IMG/VR virus record: IMGVR_UViG_3300030118_000584 | Location: 1 to 34,694 of that record | Source of the DNA: a virus | Length of the DNA stretch: 34,694 nucleotides | Reading direction: 5' to 3' (one strand) | Shown here: positions 16,380 through 23,303 of the stretch, in pieces | How the letters are laid out: each line of letters opens with the position of its first letter | How positions within the stretch are numbered: position 1 is the first letter of the stretch | Program-made: the position numbers and the translations under genes | Notes under the pieces: model-generated | Database searches by the model: none | What the model was told of the DNA's origin: nothing | Seen by the model: only the letters and a program-made list of their open reading frames with translations

Positions 16380-16883
16380 TTATTTGTTCACGTCCTCTTT
16401 GATTTGCTCCAGTGTCTGCTTTGTCCAGGCCCTTTCCTCTGCATCAGGCTGCCTATCTCTTACAGCTACCCATTGCAATAAACCTCTATCATGTTCAGGC
16501 TGGCCCTTTACCCACCTAGCTTTCTGTAACCAGAAGCCAGAAGCCTTGAGGCTTGCGCCACATTCATTAGCTTTTGTGTAAGTTATGATTACTCTGTAGC
16601 CCATTGCGAAGCAGGCATCCTTTACCTTGCCTATCAAAAAACTAGCAGTATTTTTTTTGGCATCAGGTCTGATGCACAACCTTCTCAATTCAACGTGGTC
16701 ATATCTTTTAGACCAGGCACTGCTGCATCGATCTACTGTAGCAACACCAAGCAGCTTTCCTCCCCAGCCTTGATGAGAAGAAACACCTATTGAAAACATA
16801 TGCCTCTTGAGTGGTGGACTGTGACGGTGGAATGCCTCAATAAATTCCTGGGCCTCCCTTAATTTTAACGCTGTGTGATACAT
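16380..16883 (-). CDS. Mom / XF1762-like GNAT protein
   Basis: 167 aa. The sequence follows the XF1762 family, related to phage Mu Mom: FHRHSPPLKRHMFSIGV (~18-34), LLGVATVDRC (45-53), then the acyl-CoA-binding-type stretch ELRRLCIRPDAKKNTASFLIGKV (65-87) and a terminal ASLKASGFW. Mom modifies adenines in phage DNA to methylcarbamoyl-adenine and protects it from host restriction enzymes. XF1762 proteins share the GNAT fold, but I do not know that this one modifies DNA. It is the only gene between promoters P1 and P2. P1 carries a LexA box, so induction with the SOS response is likely. Confidence 0.75.
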   Translation of the reverse strand: MYHTALKLREAQEFIEAFHRHSPPLKRHMFSIGVSSHQGWGGKLLGVATVDRCSSAWSKRYDHVELRRLCIRPDAKKNTASFLIGKVKDACFAMGYRVIITYTKANECGASLKASGFWLQKARWVKGQPEHDRGLLQWVAVRDRQPDAEERAWTKQTLEQIKEDVNK

Positions 16884-16900
16884 ACTATTTCCCTTTTATT

Positions 16901-16915
16901 GTTCGTGTCATGTTC
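16901..16915. promoter_or_regulatory. LexA/SOS box, GTTC-N7-GTTC
   Basis: GTTC-GTGTCAT-GTTC is a perfect match to the SOS operator of Alphaproteobacteria (GTTC-N7-GTTC). It starts 6 bases after the -10 element of P1 and so covers the expected transcription start, the best place for repression. It could be read by host LexA, by the phage LexA-like protein, or by both. Confidence 0.75.
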
Positions 16916-16921
16916 TGTATT

Positions 16922-16951
16922 GTTATATGGGAATGAATAATATATTGTCAA
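16922..16951 (-). promoter_or_regulatory. sigma70-type promoter P1 for the Mom-like gene
   Basis: On the minus strand, TTGACA (16951-16946, perfect -35), an 18-base spacer and TATAAC (16927-16922, 5 of 6 of the -10 consensus). The expected start near 16915 lies inside the LexA box and ~32 bases from the ATG of the Mom-like gene, which has AGGG before it. An ATG at 16911 opens an 8-codon frame (MTRTIKGK) that ends one base before that ATG; it may be chance. The plus-strand promoter for the opposite operon must also lie in 16916-16985, but I see no good hexamer pair. Confidence 0.7.
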
Positions 16952-16985
16952 GATATTTGCTAAATATTTTCAATGGAGGTAAGAA

Positions 16986-17165
16986 TTGCAACAGAAAAAG
17001 GTAAAGCCTGAACCCAATAATCAGGATGACCTGGTGCCAATGTATGTAAAGATATCGCCTGAGGTTAAACAGCTGGTAGAGGATAAGGCCAGGATGGAAA
17101 GGCGTACCTTGGCATCCATGGTAGAGGTCATACTACGTGAAAGCTGTGAGGCTAAACGTGCATAG
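16986..17165 (+). CDS. ribbon-helix-helix regulator, TTG start
   Basis: 59 aa starting at TTG 16986, with GGAGGT 4-9 bases upstream; no ATG fits better. After a polar start, residues 19-52 read MYVKISPEVKQLVEDKARMERRTLASMVEVILRES: a beta strand, helix, turn (R-R-T-L-A-S-M-V), helix pattern typical of Arc/MetJ/CopG-type ribbon-helix-helix proteins. First gene of the rightward operon and next to the divergent promoter region, so it probably regulates it. It overlaps the next gene by 8 bases. Confidence 0.7.
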   Translation: MQQKKVKPEPNNQDDLVPMYVKISPEVKQLVEDKARMERRTLASMVEVILRESCEAKRA

Positions 17166-17574
17166 GCCAAGTAAGTTTGGAAATAAAAAACACCAGCTGG
17201 ACGGTATCAACTTTGTGAGTAAAGCAGAAGCTGCTTACTACTGGTTTTATATCAAGCCAAAGCATGACGCTGGTGAAATAAACAATCTGGTATTCCAGCC
17301 CAGGATTAGATGCCAGGTAGGTGAGGTAAAAATCTGTGACTACGTAGCAGACTTTAGTTACTTTGATAGGAATGAAACAGGGCAGCATGAACAACAGGGC
17401 TGCCAAGTTATTATTGAGGTGAAGGGATACAAGACAGACGTATACAAACTAAAAAAGAAACTAGTCCATGCGCTGTACCCTGGCCTGAAGATTATAGAAA
17501 TACCATCAAAAGAACTGAGGAAAGAGATTGCCCAGCTGCCAGTGCAGGAAGGCAAGCAGTGTGAAAAAGACTAA
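17158..17574 (+). CDS. DUF1064 PD-(D/E)XK nuclease
   Basis: 138 aa from GTG 17158 (GAGG 6 bases upstream; short overlap with the previous gene). A GTG at 17137 with its own GAGGT would add 7 residues and is also possible. The DUF1064 pattern is clear: KFGNKKHQLDGINFVSKAEAAYYW, then LVFQPRIRC, Y-V-A-D-F-S-Y and V-I-I-E-V-K-G-Y-K-T, giving the D...E-x-K nuclease core. The family is phage-encoded and resembles Holliday-junction or branch nucleases. It probably trims replication or recombination intermediates alongside the recombination genes. Confidence 0.85.
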   Translation: MHRPSKFGNKKHQLDGINFVSKAEAAYYWFYIKPKHDAGEINNLVFQPRIRCQVGEVKICDYVADFSYFDRNETGQHEQQGCQVIIEVKGYKTDVYKLKKKLVHALYPGLKIIEIPSKELRKEIAQLPVQEGKQCEKD

Positions 17575-18706
17575 GTTAACACCAGATCCAGTCAGAGATC
17601 CACCAGCTAAGTCTGGCGGTACGTATCAATGTCCTGGGCCACATATGATTATGCCTGCCAGGGCATATGGTGATAATAGATTTAATCAGTATCCAATGAC
17701 ATTCAGGGCCTTTGCTATTTGTTGCAGCCATGCCAACAGCTGGACAGGTGTGTTCTTTCCAAACCAGCTATACATTGCCAAGGTATTACAATGCAGTCAG
17801 CAGGCAGTGTCACAGCATATGCGTAAACTACTAGACTATGGATATATTGAGAAGCTGCGGAACGCTGATGTCAGGAGGCAGTACGGTAAACGTGGTGCAT
17901 TGTGGCGTGTAATCTATGACCCAACAAAGACCCTGGAGGATTGCATAACAGGGCAGCCTGCTCAAGACCGTGACCCTGAGATGGAAGCTGAGATTGCCAA
18001 GCATACATTGAACGTAGCAAAAACTGGGGCTAGACGTAAGAGTATAAAAGCTGTGGATAAAGATAAGGTAAACAAGCTGGGGATTGTACAAGATACAGCT
18101 AGTAAGAGTAATGGTATAGATACAAATAACAAGCCTGAGGTTGTACTAGATAACAAGGCACAGCTAGTAAATAACTCTATTAAATTAACTAATATAAATA
18201 CTATAGGGGAAATTAAAGAAATAGATTGTAGGAAGCTGTGCAACGGTTATGCGGAGATACTGCAAGCTAAGTATCATAAACCATGGCAGTATGACATGAG
18301 GCAGATGCAGATAGCCAAAGAGTTACTGCAATCAGGATATACAATAGAAACATTCCTGGAAGATGCAGCTGGTGTTATCAAGTGGAAGCATAACAAGAAC
18401 CAACAACCACCGTATTCCTTGCAATACTTTATGAGCAGGAAGGTATCACAGCAAAGAGCAAAGACTGGTAAACAAGATGAGGTTACCAAAGTGATACATA
18501 ACCCAAAGGAACCTTTAGGATTTGTAATACCCAGAAATATCATAGGGGGTATAACAAAAATGCCTGCATTTAATGCTGTAAAATGTAGGTATATCAACGG
18601 TTACAGCAGAAAATCGACCCTTAGGGGGCTGCCCCATGTCGTATACGTAGGGGGGTTTCCCAAAAATATTTTGGGGTTTTCAAAAAAAAGAAAGGACAAG
18701 CTATGA
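17561..18706 (+). CDS. winged-helix replication-initiator-like protein
   Basis: 381 aa from GTG 17561, with AGGAAGG ~9 bases upstream and a 14-base overlap with the nuclease gene. Residues ~35-115 contain a helix-turn-helix/winged helix: AYGDNRFNQYPMTFRAFAICCSHANSWTG, then LYIAKVLQCSQQAVSQHMRKLLDYGYIEKL. The middle is a variable linker, and ~240-310 is a second helical domain (GYAEILQAKYHKPWQYDMRQMQIAKELL). This layout occurs in phage and plasmid initiators and replisome-loading proteins. It is the best candidate for a phage replication gene here. The last ~35 codons run through a G-run and palindrome cluster (18621-18680) and look little constrained as protein. Confidence 0.6.
   Translation: MKKTKLTPDPVRDPPAKSGGTYQCPGPHMIMPARAYGDNRFNQYPMTFRAFAICCSHANSWTGVFFPNQLYIAKVLQCSQQAVSQHMRKLLDYGYIEKLRNADVRRQYGKRGALWRVIYDPTKTLEDCITGQPAQDRDPEMEAEIAKHTLNVAKTGARRKSIKAVDKDKVNKLGIVQDTASKSNGIDTNNKPEVVLDNKAQLVNNSIKLTNINTIGEIKEIDCRKLCNGYAEILQAKYHKPWQYDMRQMQIAKELLQSGYTIETFLEDAAGVIKWKHNKNQQPPYSLQYFMSRKVSQQRAKTGKQDEVTKVIHNPKEPLGFVIPRNIIGGITKMPAFNAVKCRYINGYSRKSTLRGLPHVVYVGGFPKNILGFSKKRKDKL
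18621..18680. repeat. cluster of G-run repeats and palindromes (candidate ori/cos)
   Basis: Two imperfect direct repeats, TTAGGGGGCTGCCCCA (18621-18636) and GTAGGGGGGTTTCCCA (18647-18662), share 12 of 16 positions. The palindrome CGTATACG (18640-18647) lies between them, and a perfect hairpin CCCAAAA-ATA-TTTTGGG (18659-18675) follows, then GTTTTC and an A-run. All of it lies inside the 3' end of the replication-type gene and upstream of the terminase small subunit. Candidate roles are replication origin, packaging site or an intragenic terminator; the sequence does not decide. Confidence 0.45.
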
Positions 18707-18951
18707 AAGTAGATAAACTATTTGACGTAGTACAGCCAAAAGAAACAGACAAGCTAGACGATGATGGCAAGCCTGTAACTAGATGGCAGAACCTGGGGAT
18801 TGCTTTCTACAAGGAAGGCAAAATCACAGGAATAAAACTTGAAGCCTTACCTCTTCCTGATAAAAACGGAGAAGTATGGATAAGGTTATTCGAGAAAAAA
18901 GAAAAGCCTGGCATGAGTAACCCAGGAGATAGCGGAGGTAACCCATGGTAA
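18703..18951 (+). CDS. small conserved hypothetical protein
   Basis: 82 aa, ATGA-coupled to the previous gene. The core T-R-W-Q-N-L-G-I-A-F-Y-K-E-G-K-I-T-G-I-K-L with L-P-L-P and W-I-R-L-F resembles small plasmid and phage proteins with a beta-barrel-like pattern, some of which bind single-stranded DNA, but the match is too weak to name. The Gly/Ser-rich C-terminus looks disordered. Confidence 0.5.
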   Translation: MKVDKLFDVVQPKETDKLDDDGKPVTRWQNLGIAFYKEGKITGIKLEALPLPDKNGEVWIRLFEKKEKPGMSNPGDSGGNPW

Positions 18952-19208
18952 TGACTAAGATGGTCAAGAAACTCTGGCAGGGCAAGTATGTATCTGTCAG
19001 GGATTATGAGGTTAAGCAGGCAATAGCCAAAGGCGGTATGCGTATCGAACACGGTAAAGATATCATGCAGCTGGATGTTGCACAATTACAACAACTCAAA
19101 CCGACTGGTGCTACGCTGCAAAGTAAGTATGGTGGAACGTATAGGCTGGTGGATATCACGTTTAAACCACTGACCGAACACCCAGATCAAATGAAGATGT
19201 TTGTATAA
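18945..19208 (+). CDS. hypothetical protein upstream of terminase
   Basis: 87 aa. I chose ATG 18945, 5 bases after GGAGGT; the next ATG (18951) would be too far. No recognised domain: a helical start (KLWQGKYVSVRDYEVKQAIAKGG) and a beta-rich end (GGTYRLVDITFKPL). Its TAA overlaps the ATG of the terminase small subunit. Confidence 0.5.
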   Translation: MVMTKMVKKLWQGKYVSVRDYEVKQAIAKGGMRIEHGKDIMQLDVAQLQQLKPTGATLQSKYGGTYRLVDITFKPLTEHPDQMKMFV

Positions 19209-19621
19209 TGGGTAAGAGGGTAGTGCCACCTGTTGGTAGATTTGGAGGTGTGGGCGAAATTCGTAAAAGGCTGCGAGGCTCACAGATAATCTACGACAAT
19301 CGTGATGGCCTGGCGACTGAGATGCTAGGTATAGCAAAGGCAAAAGTAACTGATATTTTTGATTGGAATGGTAAGAAGCTAGAACTGAAGGATGCTAAAG
19401 ATATCCCAGATCATGCGCTGGCTGCTATCAAGAAGATTAAGATTACACCTACCCAGGGCGGTGATGACATCATTGAGGTGGAATTGCTGGATAAAGTAAG
19501 AATGTTTCAGCTGCTGGCTAAGTCTGCTGGTCTGTTAGATACAGAGAAAGATGCGGATAAGCCAGCGGTTGTTGATATACAAATGGTAATGCCAGGGGAG
19601 GACGAAGATGATAAAAAATAA
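19208..19621 (+). CDS. terS: terminase small subunit
   Basis: 137 aa. The C-terminal half has the terminase small-subunit pattern: DHALAAIKKIKIT, then I-E-V-E-L-L-D-K-V-R-M-F-Q-L-L-A-K-S-A-G-L-L. In this family that segment follows the DNA-binding domain and builds the ring that recognises the packaging site. The N-terminal half is shorter than a classical helix-turn-helix. The acidic end (GEDEDDKK) overlaps the start of the PP-loop gene by 14 bases. The position upstream of the large subunit supports the call. Confidence 0.75.
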   Translation: MGKRVVPPVGRFGGVGEIRKRLRGSQIIYDNRDGLATEMLGIAKAKVTDIFDWNGKKLELKDAKDIPDHALAAIKKIKITPTQGGDDIIEVELLDKVRMFQLLAKSAGLLDTEKDADKPAVVDIQMVMPGEDEDDKK

Positions 19622-20444
19622 ACTCAGGGTGTTGTCATTAGGTGCTGGTGTTCAATCAAGCACACTAGCATTTATGATAGAAAAGGGAGAGGTGCCTATG
19701 GTTGACTGTGCAATATTTGCAGACACAGGCGCAGAACCTAAACAAGTTTATGAGTGGTTAGATTACATCAAAAAAAATGTAAGTTATCCTATTCATATAG
19801 TGCAAGAAAGAAATCTTGAGGATGATGTTCTTGATGCAGCAAACGGAGAATACAATAGATTTACTATTCCGTTTTATACGTTGAACCCAACAACAGGAAA
19901 GAAAGGTTTTTTGCGTAGACAATGCACAGGCGATTATAAAATCAAACCTATTATCAAAGAAATTAGAAGATTACTGGGTTACTCAAAAGGCGAAAGAGTA
20001 CCCTACGGAGAAACTAAAGTAGAAATGCTGATGGGTATATCTGTAGATGAAATGATTAGAATGAGGAATAACGAACTAAAATATATTGAGAACCAGTATC
20101 CTTTAATTAATGATTTTAGAATGAAAAGGCATGATTGTATTGCCTGGATGGAGGCCAATAAATATCCGCTGCCTCAAAAGAGTGCTTGTTATTTTTGTCC
20201 TTTTCACAGTCATTCTACCTGGAAAGATTTAAAAAAGAAACATCCAGAAGAATATAAAAAAGCAGTAGAGATGGATAAGAAAATTAGAAACACTGAAAAA
20301 TTTAAAGGACGTGATGAGTTTGATGAATTTTTTTTACACGCCAGCTGCAAGCCTTTAGACGAGGCAGTAGCTGATGATAAACAACAAGATTTATTTTTAG
20401 ATGAATTTAACAACGTGTGTGACGAAGGTATGTGCGGTGTTTAA
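19608..20444 (+). CDS. PP-loop ATP pyrophosphatase (PAPS-reductase-like), inserted between terminase genes
   Basis: 278 aa with GGGGAGG upstream. Residues 9-18 (LSLGAGVQSS) are the PP-loop variant seen in phage PAPS-reductase/alpha-hydrolase proteins; ADTGAEP (39-44) and RRQCTGDYKIKP (103-114) are the other nucleotide-site motifs. C194-x2-C197 and C271-x4-C276 could hold zinc or an iron-sulfur cluster. Relatives activate substrates by adenylation: sulfate reduction, tRNA thiolation and DndC in DNA phosphorothioation. The substrate here is unknown. It is more AT-rich than its neighbour (one sampled line 17/60 G+C against 28/60 in terS) and splits terS from terL, which suggests a later insertion. 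Confidence 0.8.
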   Translation: MIKNKLRVLSLGAGVQSSTLAFMIEKGEVPMVDCAIFADTGAEPKQVYEWLDYIKKNVSYPIHIVQERNLEDDVLDAANGEYNRFTIPFYTLNPTTGKKGFLRRQCTGDYKIKPIIKEIRRLLGYSKGERVPYGETKVEMLMGISVDEMIRMRNNELKYIENQYPLINDFRMKRHDCIAWMEANKYPLPQKSACYFCPFHSHSTWKDLKKKHPEEYKKAVEMDKKIRNTEKFKGRDEFDEFFLHASCKPLDEAVADDKQQDLFLDEFNNVCDEGMCGV

Positions 20445-20458
20445 TGAAAGGAGGGAAA

Positions 20459-20590
20459 ATGAAGAAAAGTAAATATGAATATCTTTTATGGAATGCATAT
20501 CATACAGTTATAGTTATTTTATTAGCTGGATTATTGATTGTGGAAGTAGCTGAATATTTTAAACATATTAAATTTGGAGTGTGCATCTAA
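20459..20590 (+). CDS. 43-aa single-pass membrane protein
   Basis: ATG 20459 to TAA 20590, with a strong AAAGGAGGG site. After a basic start (MKKSKYEY), residues ~13-30 form a membrane helix (AYHTVIVILLAGLLIVEV), ending FKHIKFGVCI. The TAA overlaps the terL ATG. It is AT-rich like the PP-loop gene before it, so the two may have entered together. Function unknown. Confidence 0.6.
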   Translation: MKKSKYEYLLWNAYHTVIVILLAGLLIVEVAEYFKHIKFGVCI

Positions 20591-22116
20591 TGGAAGGAAA
20601 TGCTGTAACCAAATTAGACTTTAGTGGCAGCCCTACTGTTGCAAAGTTTATGAAATCAAAAGGTTTCGTGAGAGGGCTGCTAGGGCCTGTAGGTAGTGGC
20701 AAGTCCTATGCGTGTTGTGCTGAACTGTGGAGGAGAGCGGTTCAGCAAAAGCCCTCTCCCAGAGATGGTATCAAGTATTCAAGATTTGCGATAGTAAGAA
20801 ATACACATCCGATGTTAAGAACGACAACTTTAAAAACTTGGTTGGAACTTATGCCAGAACATATCTGGGGTAATGTTAAATATGCACCGCCAATAACACA
20901 TCATATAAAATTACCAAGTAAAGGAGATGCAGCAGGGATAGACTGCGAGGTTATTTTTTTAGCCCTGGATGACCCAAAGGATGTCCGTAAATTGCTTTCG
21001 TTGGAACTTACAGGGGCATGGGTCAATGAATGCAGAGAACTGCCTAAAGCCGTTATAGACGGCCTTACGCATCGTGTTGGTAGATATCCAACTAAGAATG
21101 ATGGTGGGCCAAGCTGGCATGGTGTTATCCTGGACACTAACCCCTGTGACACCGATCATTGGTATTATCATTTAGCAGAAGGCAAAGATAGACCCAAAGG
21201 TAAATATGCCTGGGAGTTTTTTAAGCAGCCTCCTGGTGTACTGGAAGTAGATAACGATGAGGTACCTGAAGAAATGCCAGAAGCAAATGGCTTCTTGCAA
21301 TCAGCTGGTAAATGGTGGCGCACAAATCCCAAAGCAGAAAATTTAAAAAATTTGCCAACAGGATACTACGAGCAGTTACTTGGTGGTAAGCAACTTGATT
21401 GGATTAAGTGTTATGCAAAAGGCGATTATACATACGTCCAAGAAGGAATGCCAATCTGGCCTGAGTATGATGATACTACAATGGCCAGAGAACTTGAACC
21501 TGAAACAGGTATCCCTGTTCAGGTTGGTATCGACTTTGGATTAACGCCAGCTGCAATCTTTGCACAGCGAATGCAAAACGGAGTATGGCACGTTCTACAT
21601 GAACTTGTAACTTTTGACATGGGCCTTAACAGATTTGTTTCTATGCTCAAAGAAGAAATGGGTATCTACTTTCCTGGAAATACTTTTATGGTCTGGGGTG
21701 ACCCAGCTGGTCAACAGCGTGACCAGATTTATGAAACAACTGCATTCGATCATATGCGAACCCTAGACATTCATGCCAGGCCCTGTGCAACAAACGATTT
21801 CAAAGTTAGACGTGAAGCACTTGCTATTCCCATGCAGAGATTGATTGAAGGTAAGCCAGGATTTTTAATTAACAAGAAATGCGAGAGGCTGCGTAAATCA
21901 CTTGCTGGAGGGTATCATTTTAGAAGGGTATCGATGGGAACAGGCCAGGAGCGTTACAGATCCACACCAAACAAGAATGAACATTCACACGTTGGTGATG
22001 CAGCTGGTTATTGTTTACTTGGAGGAGGAGAGCATAAGGATATGATTACTAAAAAAGGCGGTGTTGCAAAATTGCAACAAACTGTGAAAGTGTTGGATTT
22101 CGATGTTTTCTCCTGA
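20590..22116 (+). CDS. terL: terminase large subunit
   Basis: 508 aa. I chose ATG 20590 (TAATG with the previous gene) over an upstream GTG lying inside that gene. Walker A GPVGSGKS is at 32-39 and a Walker B-like VIFLALDD at 121-128. The C-terminal nuclease shows G-I-D-F-G-L-T-P-A-A (Asp near 315), WGDPAGQQR, and H-V-G-D-A-A-G-Y near the end, giving the RNase-H-type acidic residues. It pumps DNA into the prohead through the portal and cuts it. Length and motifs are those of podovirus terminases. It overlaps the next gene by 14 bases. Confidence 0.95.
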   Translation: MEGNAVTKLDFSGSPTVAKFMKSKGFVRGLLGPVGSGKSYACCAELWRRAVQQKPSPRDGIKYSRFAIVRNTHPMLRTTTLKTWLELMPEHIWGNVKYAPPITHHIKLPSKGDAAGIDCEVIFLALDDPKDVRKLLSLELTGAWVNECRELPKAVIDGLTHRVGRYPTKNDGGPSWHGVILDTNPCDTDHWYYHLAEGKDRPKGKYAWEFFKQPPGVLEVDNDEVPEEMPEANGFLQSAGKWWRTNPKAENLKNLPTGYYEQLLGGKQLDWIKCYAKGDYTYVQEGMPIWPEYDDTTMARELEPETGIPVQVGIDFGLTPAAIFAQRMQNGVWHVLHELVTFDMGLNRFVSMLKEEMGIYFPGNTFMVWGDPAGQQRDQIYETTAFDHMRTLDIHARPCATNDFKVRREALAIPMQRLIEGKPGFLINKKCERLRKSLAGGYHFRRVSMGTGQERYRSTPNKNEHSHVGDAAGYCLLGGGEHKDMITKKGGVAKLQQTVKVLDFDVFS

Positions 22117-22591
22117 GGAACTTACTCAAGAAATGAGATTGAACTGGCCTGAACAAAAGATTGTAGACTGGCATCCCATGCATTTACAGATGATAGAACT
22201 AAATCAGTTTGATGCCCAAAATGAACAGATGTTTGAAAACTATACTCAGTACCTTTCAAGTTTTGTTACAAAAGGTTACAGCTTTACTGCAATGCAAGAA
22301 AAAATATATGCCATGTTTGGTATATGGAAATTATGGGATGGCGTTTATGAAGCCTGGCTTATTCCAAGCAATGATATTAGTCGTAAAGCATTTAGAATGC
22401 ATCGTGCATCAAAGTTATTTTTTGAGTACGCTGCGAACAAGCTAGAAATGAAACGATTACAAATCACGGTTTGTTCTCGAAATATCCCTGCTTACAAATG
22501 GGCCAAAGTATGTTACTTTGAAAATGAGGGTATACTACGAAAGTATGGGCCTCAAGGAGATGATTATTATATGATGTCGAGGGTGTTTTAA
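22103..22591 (+). CDS. GNAT-fold protein, T7 gp13 / internal virion protein A-like
   Basis: 162 aa. The pattern is that of an acetyltransferase-like fold: W-H-P-M-H-L-Q-M-I-E-L near the start, a central W-K-L-W-D-G-V-Y-E-A-W strand pair, a helix FRMHRASKLFFEYAA, then L-Q-I-T-V-C-S-R-N-I-P-A-Y-K-W-A-K-V-C-Y-F-E-N-E-G. The last part is the GNAT motif in which a helix follows the beta4/beta5 strands. T7 gp13 and similar genes beside podovirus head genes have this fold. Here it lies between terL and portal. Catalysis is not established; a virion or assembly role is inferred. Confidence 0.65.
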   Translation: MFSPEELTQEMRLNWPEQKIVDWHPMHLQMIELNQFDAQNEQMFENYTQYLSSFVTKGYSFTAMQEKIYAMFGIWKLWDGVYEAWLIPSNDISRKAFRMHRASKLFFEYAANKLEMKRLQITVCSRNIPAYKWAKVCYFENEGILRKYGPQGDDYYMMSRVF

Positions 22592-22592
22592 T

Positions 22593-22841
22593 ATGGGCGG
22601 TATATTTTCAAGTCCTTCACCTCCACCACCACCTCCTGTTTCAGAAGAGGAAACTCGTAGGGAGCAGCAGCTGGATGCAGAGGAGAAGAGAGAAAGAAAG
22701 ACTATTGCATCAAGACGTAAGTCAAGACGTGGTAGATCTGCAAGATTGTTGATGTCTGTTGTTAGGGCTGCACCAGAGGTTACTGGTCAGGTTCAACAAA
22801 TGGCTACCAAACTAGGCGGTACTAGAAACCCAAGAGGTTAA
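22593..22841 (+). CDS. proline-rich small protein (MGGIFS type)
   Basis: 82 aa. It opens MGGIFSSPSPPPPPPVSEEE, an arrangement common in small genes near phage portals. The centre is charged (REQQLDAEEKRERKTIASRRKSRRGRS), and the rest may be helical. Function unknown; probably a minor virion or assembly protein. Confidence 0.6.
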   Translation: MGGIFSSPSPPPPPPVSEEETRREQQLDAEEKRERKTIASRRKSRRGRSARLLMSVVRAAPEVTGQVQQMATKLGGTRNPRG

Positions 22842-22842
22842 G

Positions 22843-22998
22843 ATGTCTGACAAGGTTTGGATAAGAAACCCAAGGCATCGAAAGTACAAACCTGGAGAGG
22901 AGGCTGATGATGTACGGAAACATGACGAAGAAGAAGCCAATGGCGAAAAAGAAACCGATGGCGAAGAAAGCCAGCGGTCTGAAGAAAGCGATGGCTAA
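22843..22998 (+). CDS. acidic 51-aa ORF overlapping the next gene out of frame
   Basis: ATG 22843, with AGAGGTT before it and two bases from the previous stop. It starts MSDKVWIRNPRHRKYKPGEE and ends in an Asp/Glu-rich tail (EEEANGEKETDGEESQRSEESDG). From 22907 the same DNA also encodes the basic 39-aa protein in another frame. The first 20 codons look like a genuine start. The acidic tail may be only the other frame of Lys codons. Confidence 0.4.
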   Translation: MSDKVWIRNPRHRKYKPGEEADDVRKHDEEEANGEKETDGEESQRSEESDG

Positions 22999-23026
22999 GA
23001 AATATGGTAAACCTAAAAAAGGTTAG
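22907..23026 (+). CDS. basic 39-aa Lys/Ala/Met-rich protein
   Basis: ATG 22907 with GGAGAGGAGG just upstream. MMYGNMTKKKPMAKKKPMAKKASGLKKAMAKKYG is a repeat-like basic peptide of a kind often found next to the DUF6321-type gene in phage head modules. The strong ribosome site and recurrence in other phages support it. It may bind DNA; role unknown. Confidence 0.6.
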   Translation: MMYGNMTKKKPMAKKKPMAKKASGLKKAMAKKYGKPKKG

Positions 23027-23029
23027 TCA

Positions 23030-23302
23030 ATGGTTGCTAAGAGGTTTCAGAACCCCAGCGGTGGTCTTAATGAAGCTGGAAGAAAGCATTTTAAAAAGAC
23101 AGAGGGTGCTAACCTCAAGAGGCCTCAGAAGTCTGGCACTGATAGTAGGCGTGTTAGTTTTGCTGCTCGTTTTGCTGGGATGAAAGGGCCAATGAAGGAC
23201 GAGAAGGGTAGACCAACTCGTAAGGCATTGGCATTAAAAGCATGGGGCTTTGGCAGTGTAGCAGCTGCTAGGAACTTTGCTAACCGTCACAAGAAAGCGT
23301 AG
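23030..23302 (+). CDS. DUF6321-like conserved phage protein
   Basis: 90 aa. It has the typical run F-x-N-P-S-G-G-L-N-E-A-G-R-K-H-F-K-K-T-E-G-A-N-L, then R-R-V-S-F-A-A-R-F-A-G-M-K-G-P-M-K-D-E-K-G-R-P-T-R-K-A-L-A-L. This family is widespread beside terminase and portal genes of tailed phages; its function is not known to me. Very basic. Confidence 0.75.
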   Translation: MVAKRFQNPSGGLNEAGRKHFKKTEGANLKRPQKSGTDSRRVSFAARFAGMKGPMKDEKGRPTRKALALKAWGFGSVAAARNFANRHKKA

Positions 23303-23303
23303 T

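Noticed and set aside
16885-16911. 8-codon upstream ORF (MTRTIKGK) before the Mom-like gene
   Set aside because: No ribosome site; its sequence is largely that of the LexA box. Mentioned only as a possibility in the promoter entry.
20581-20589. GTG 20581 as terL start
   Set aside because: It lies inside the 43-aa gene; ATG 20590 overlaps that gene's stop as at many junctions here.
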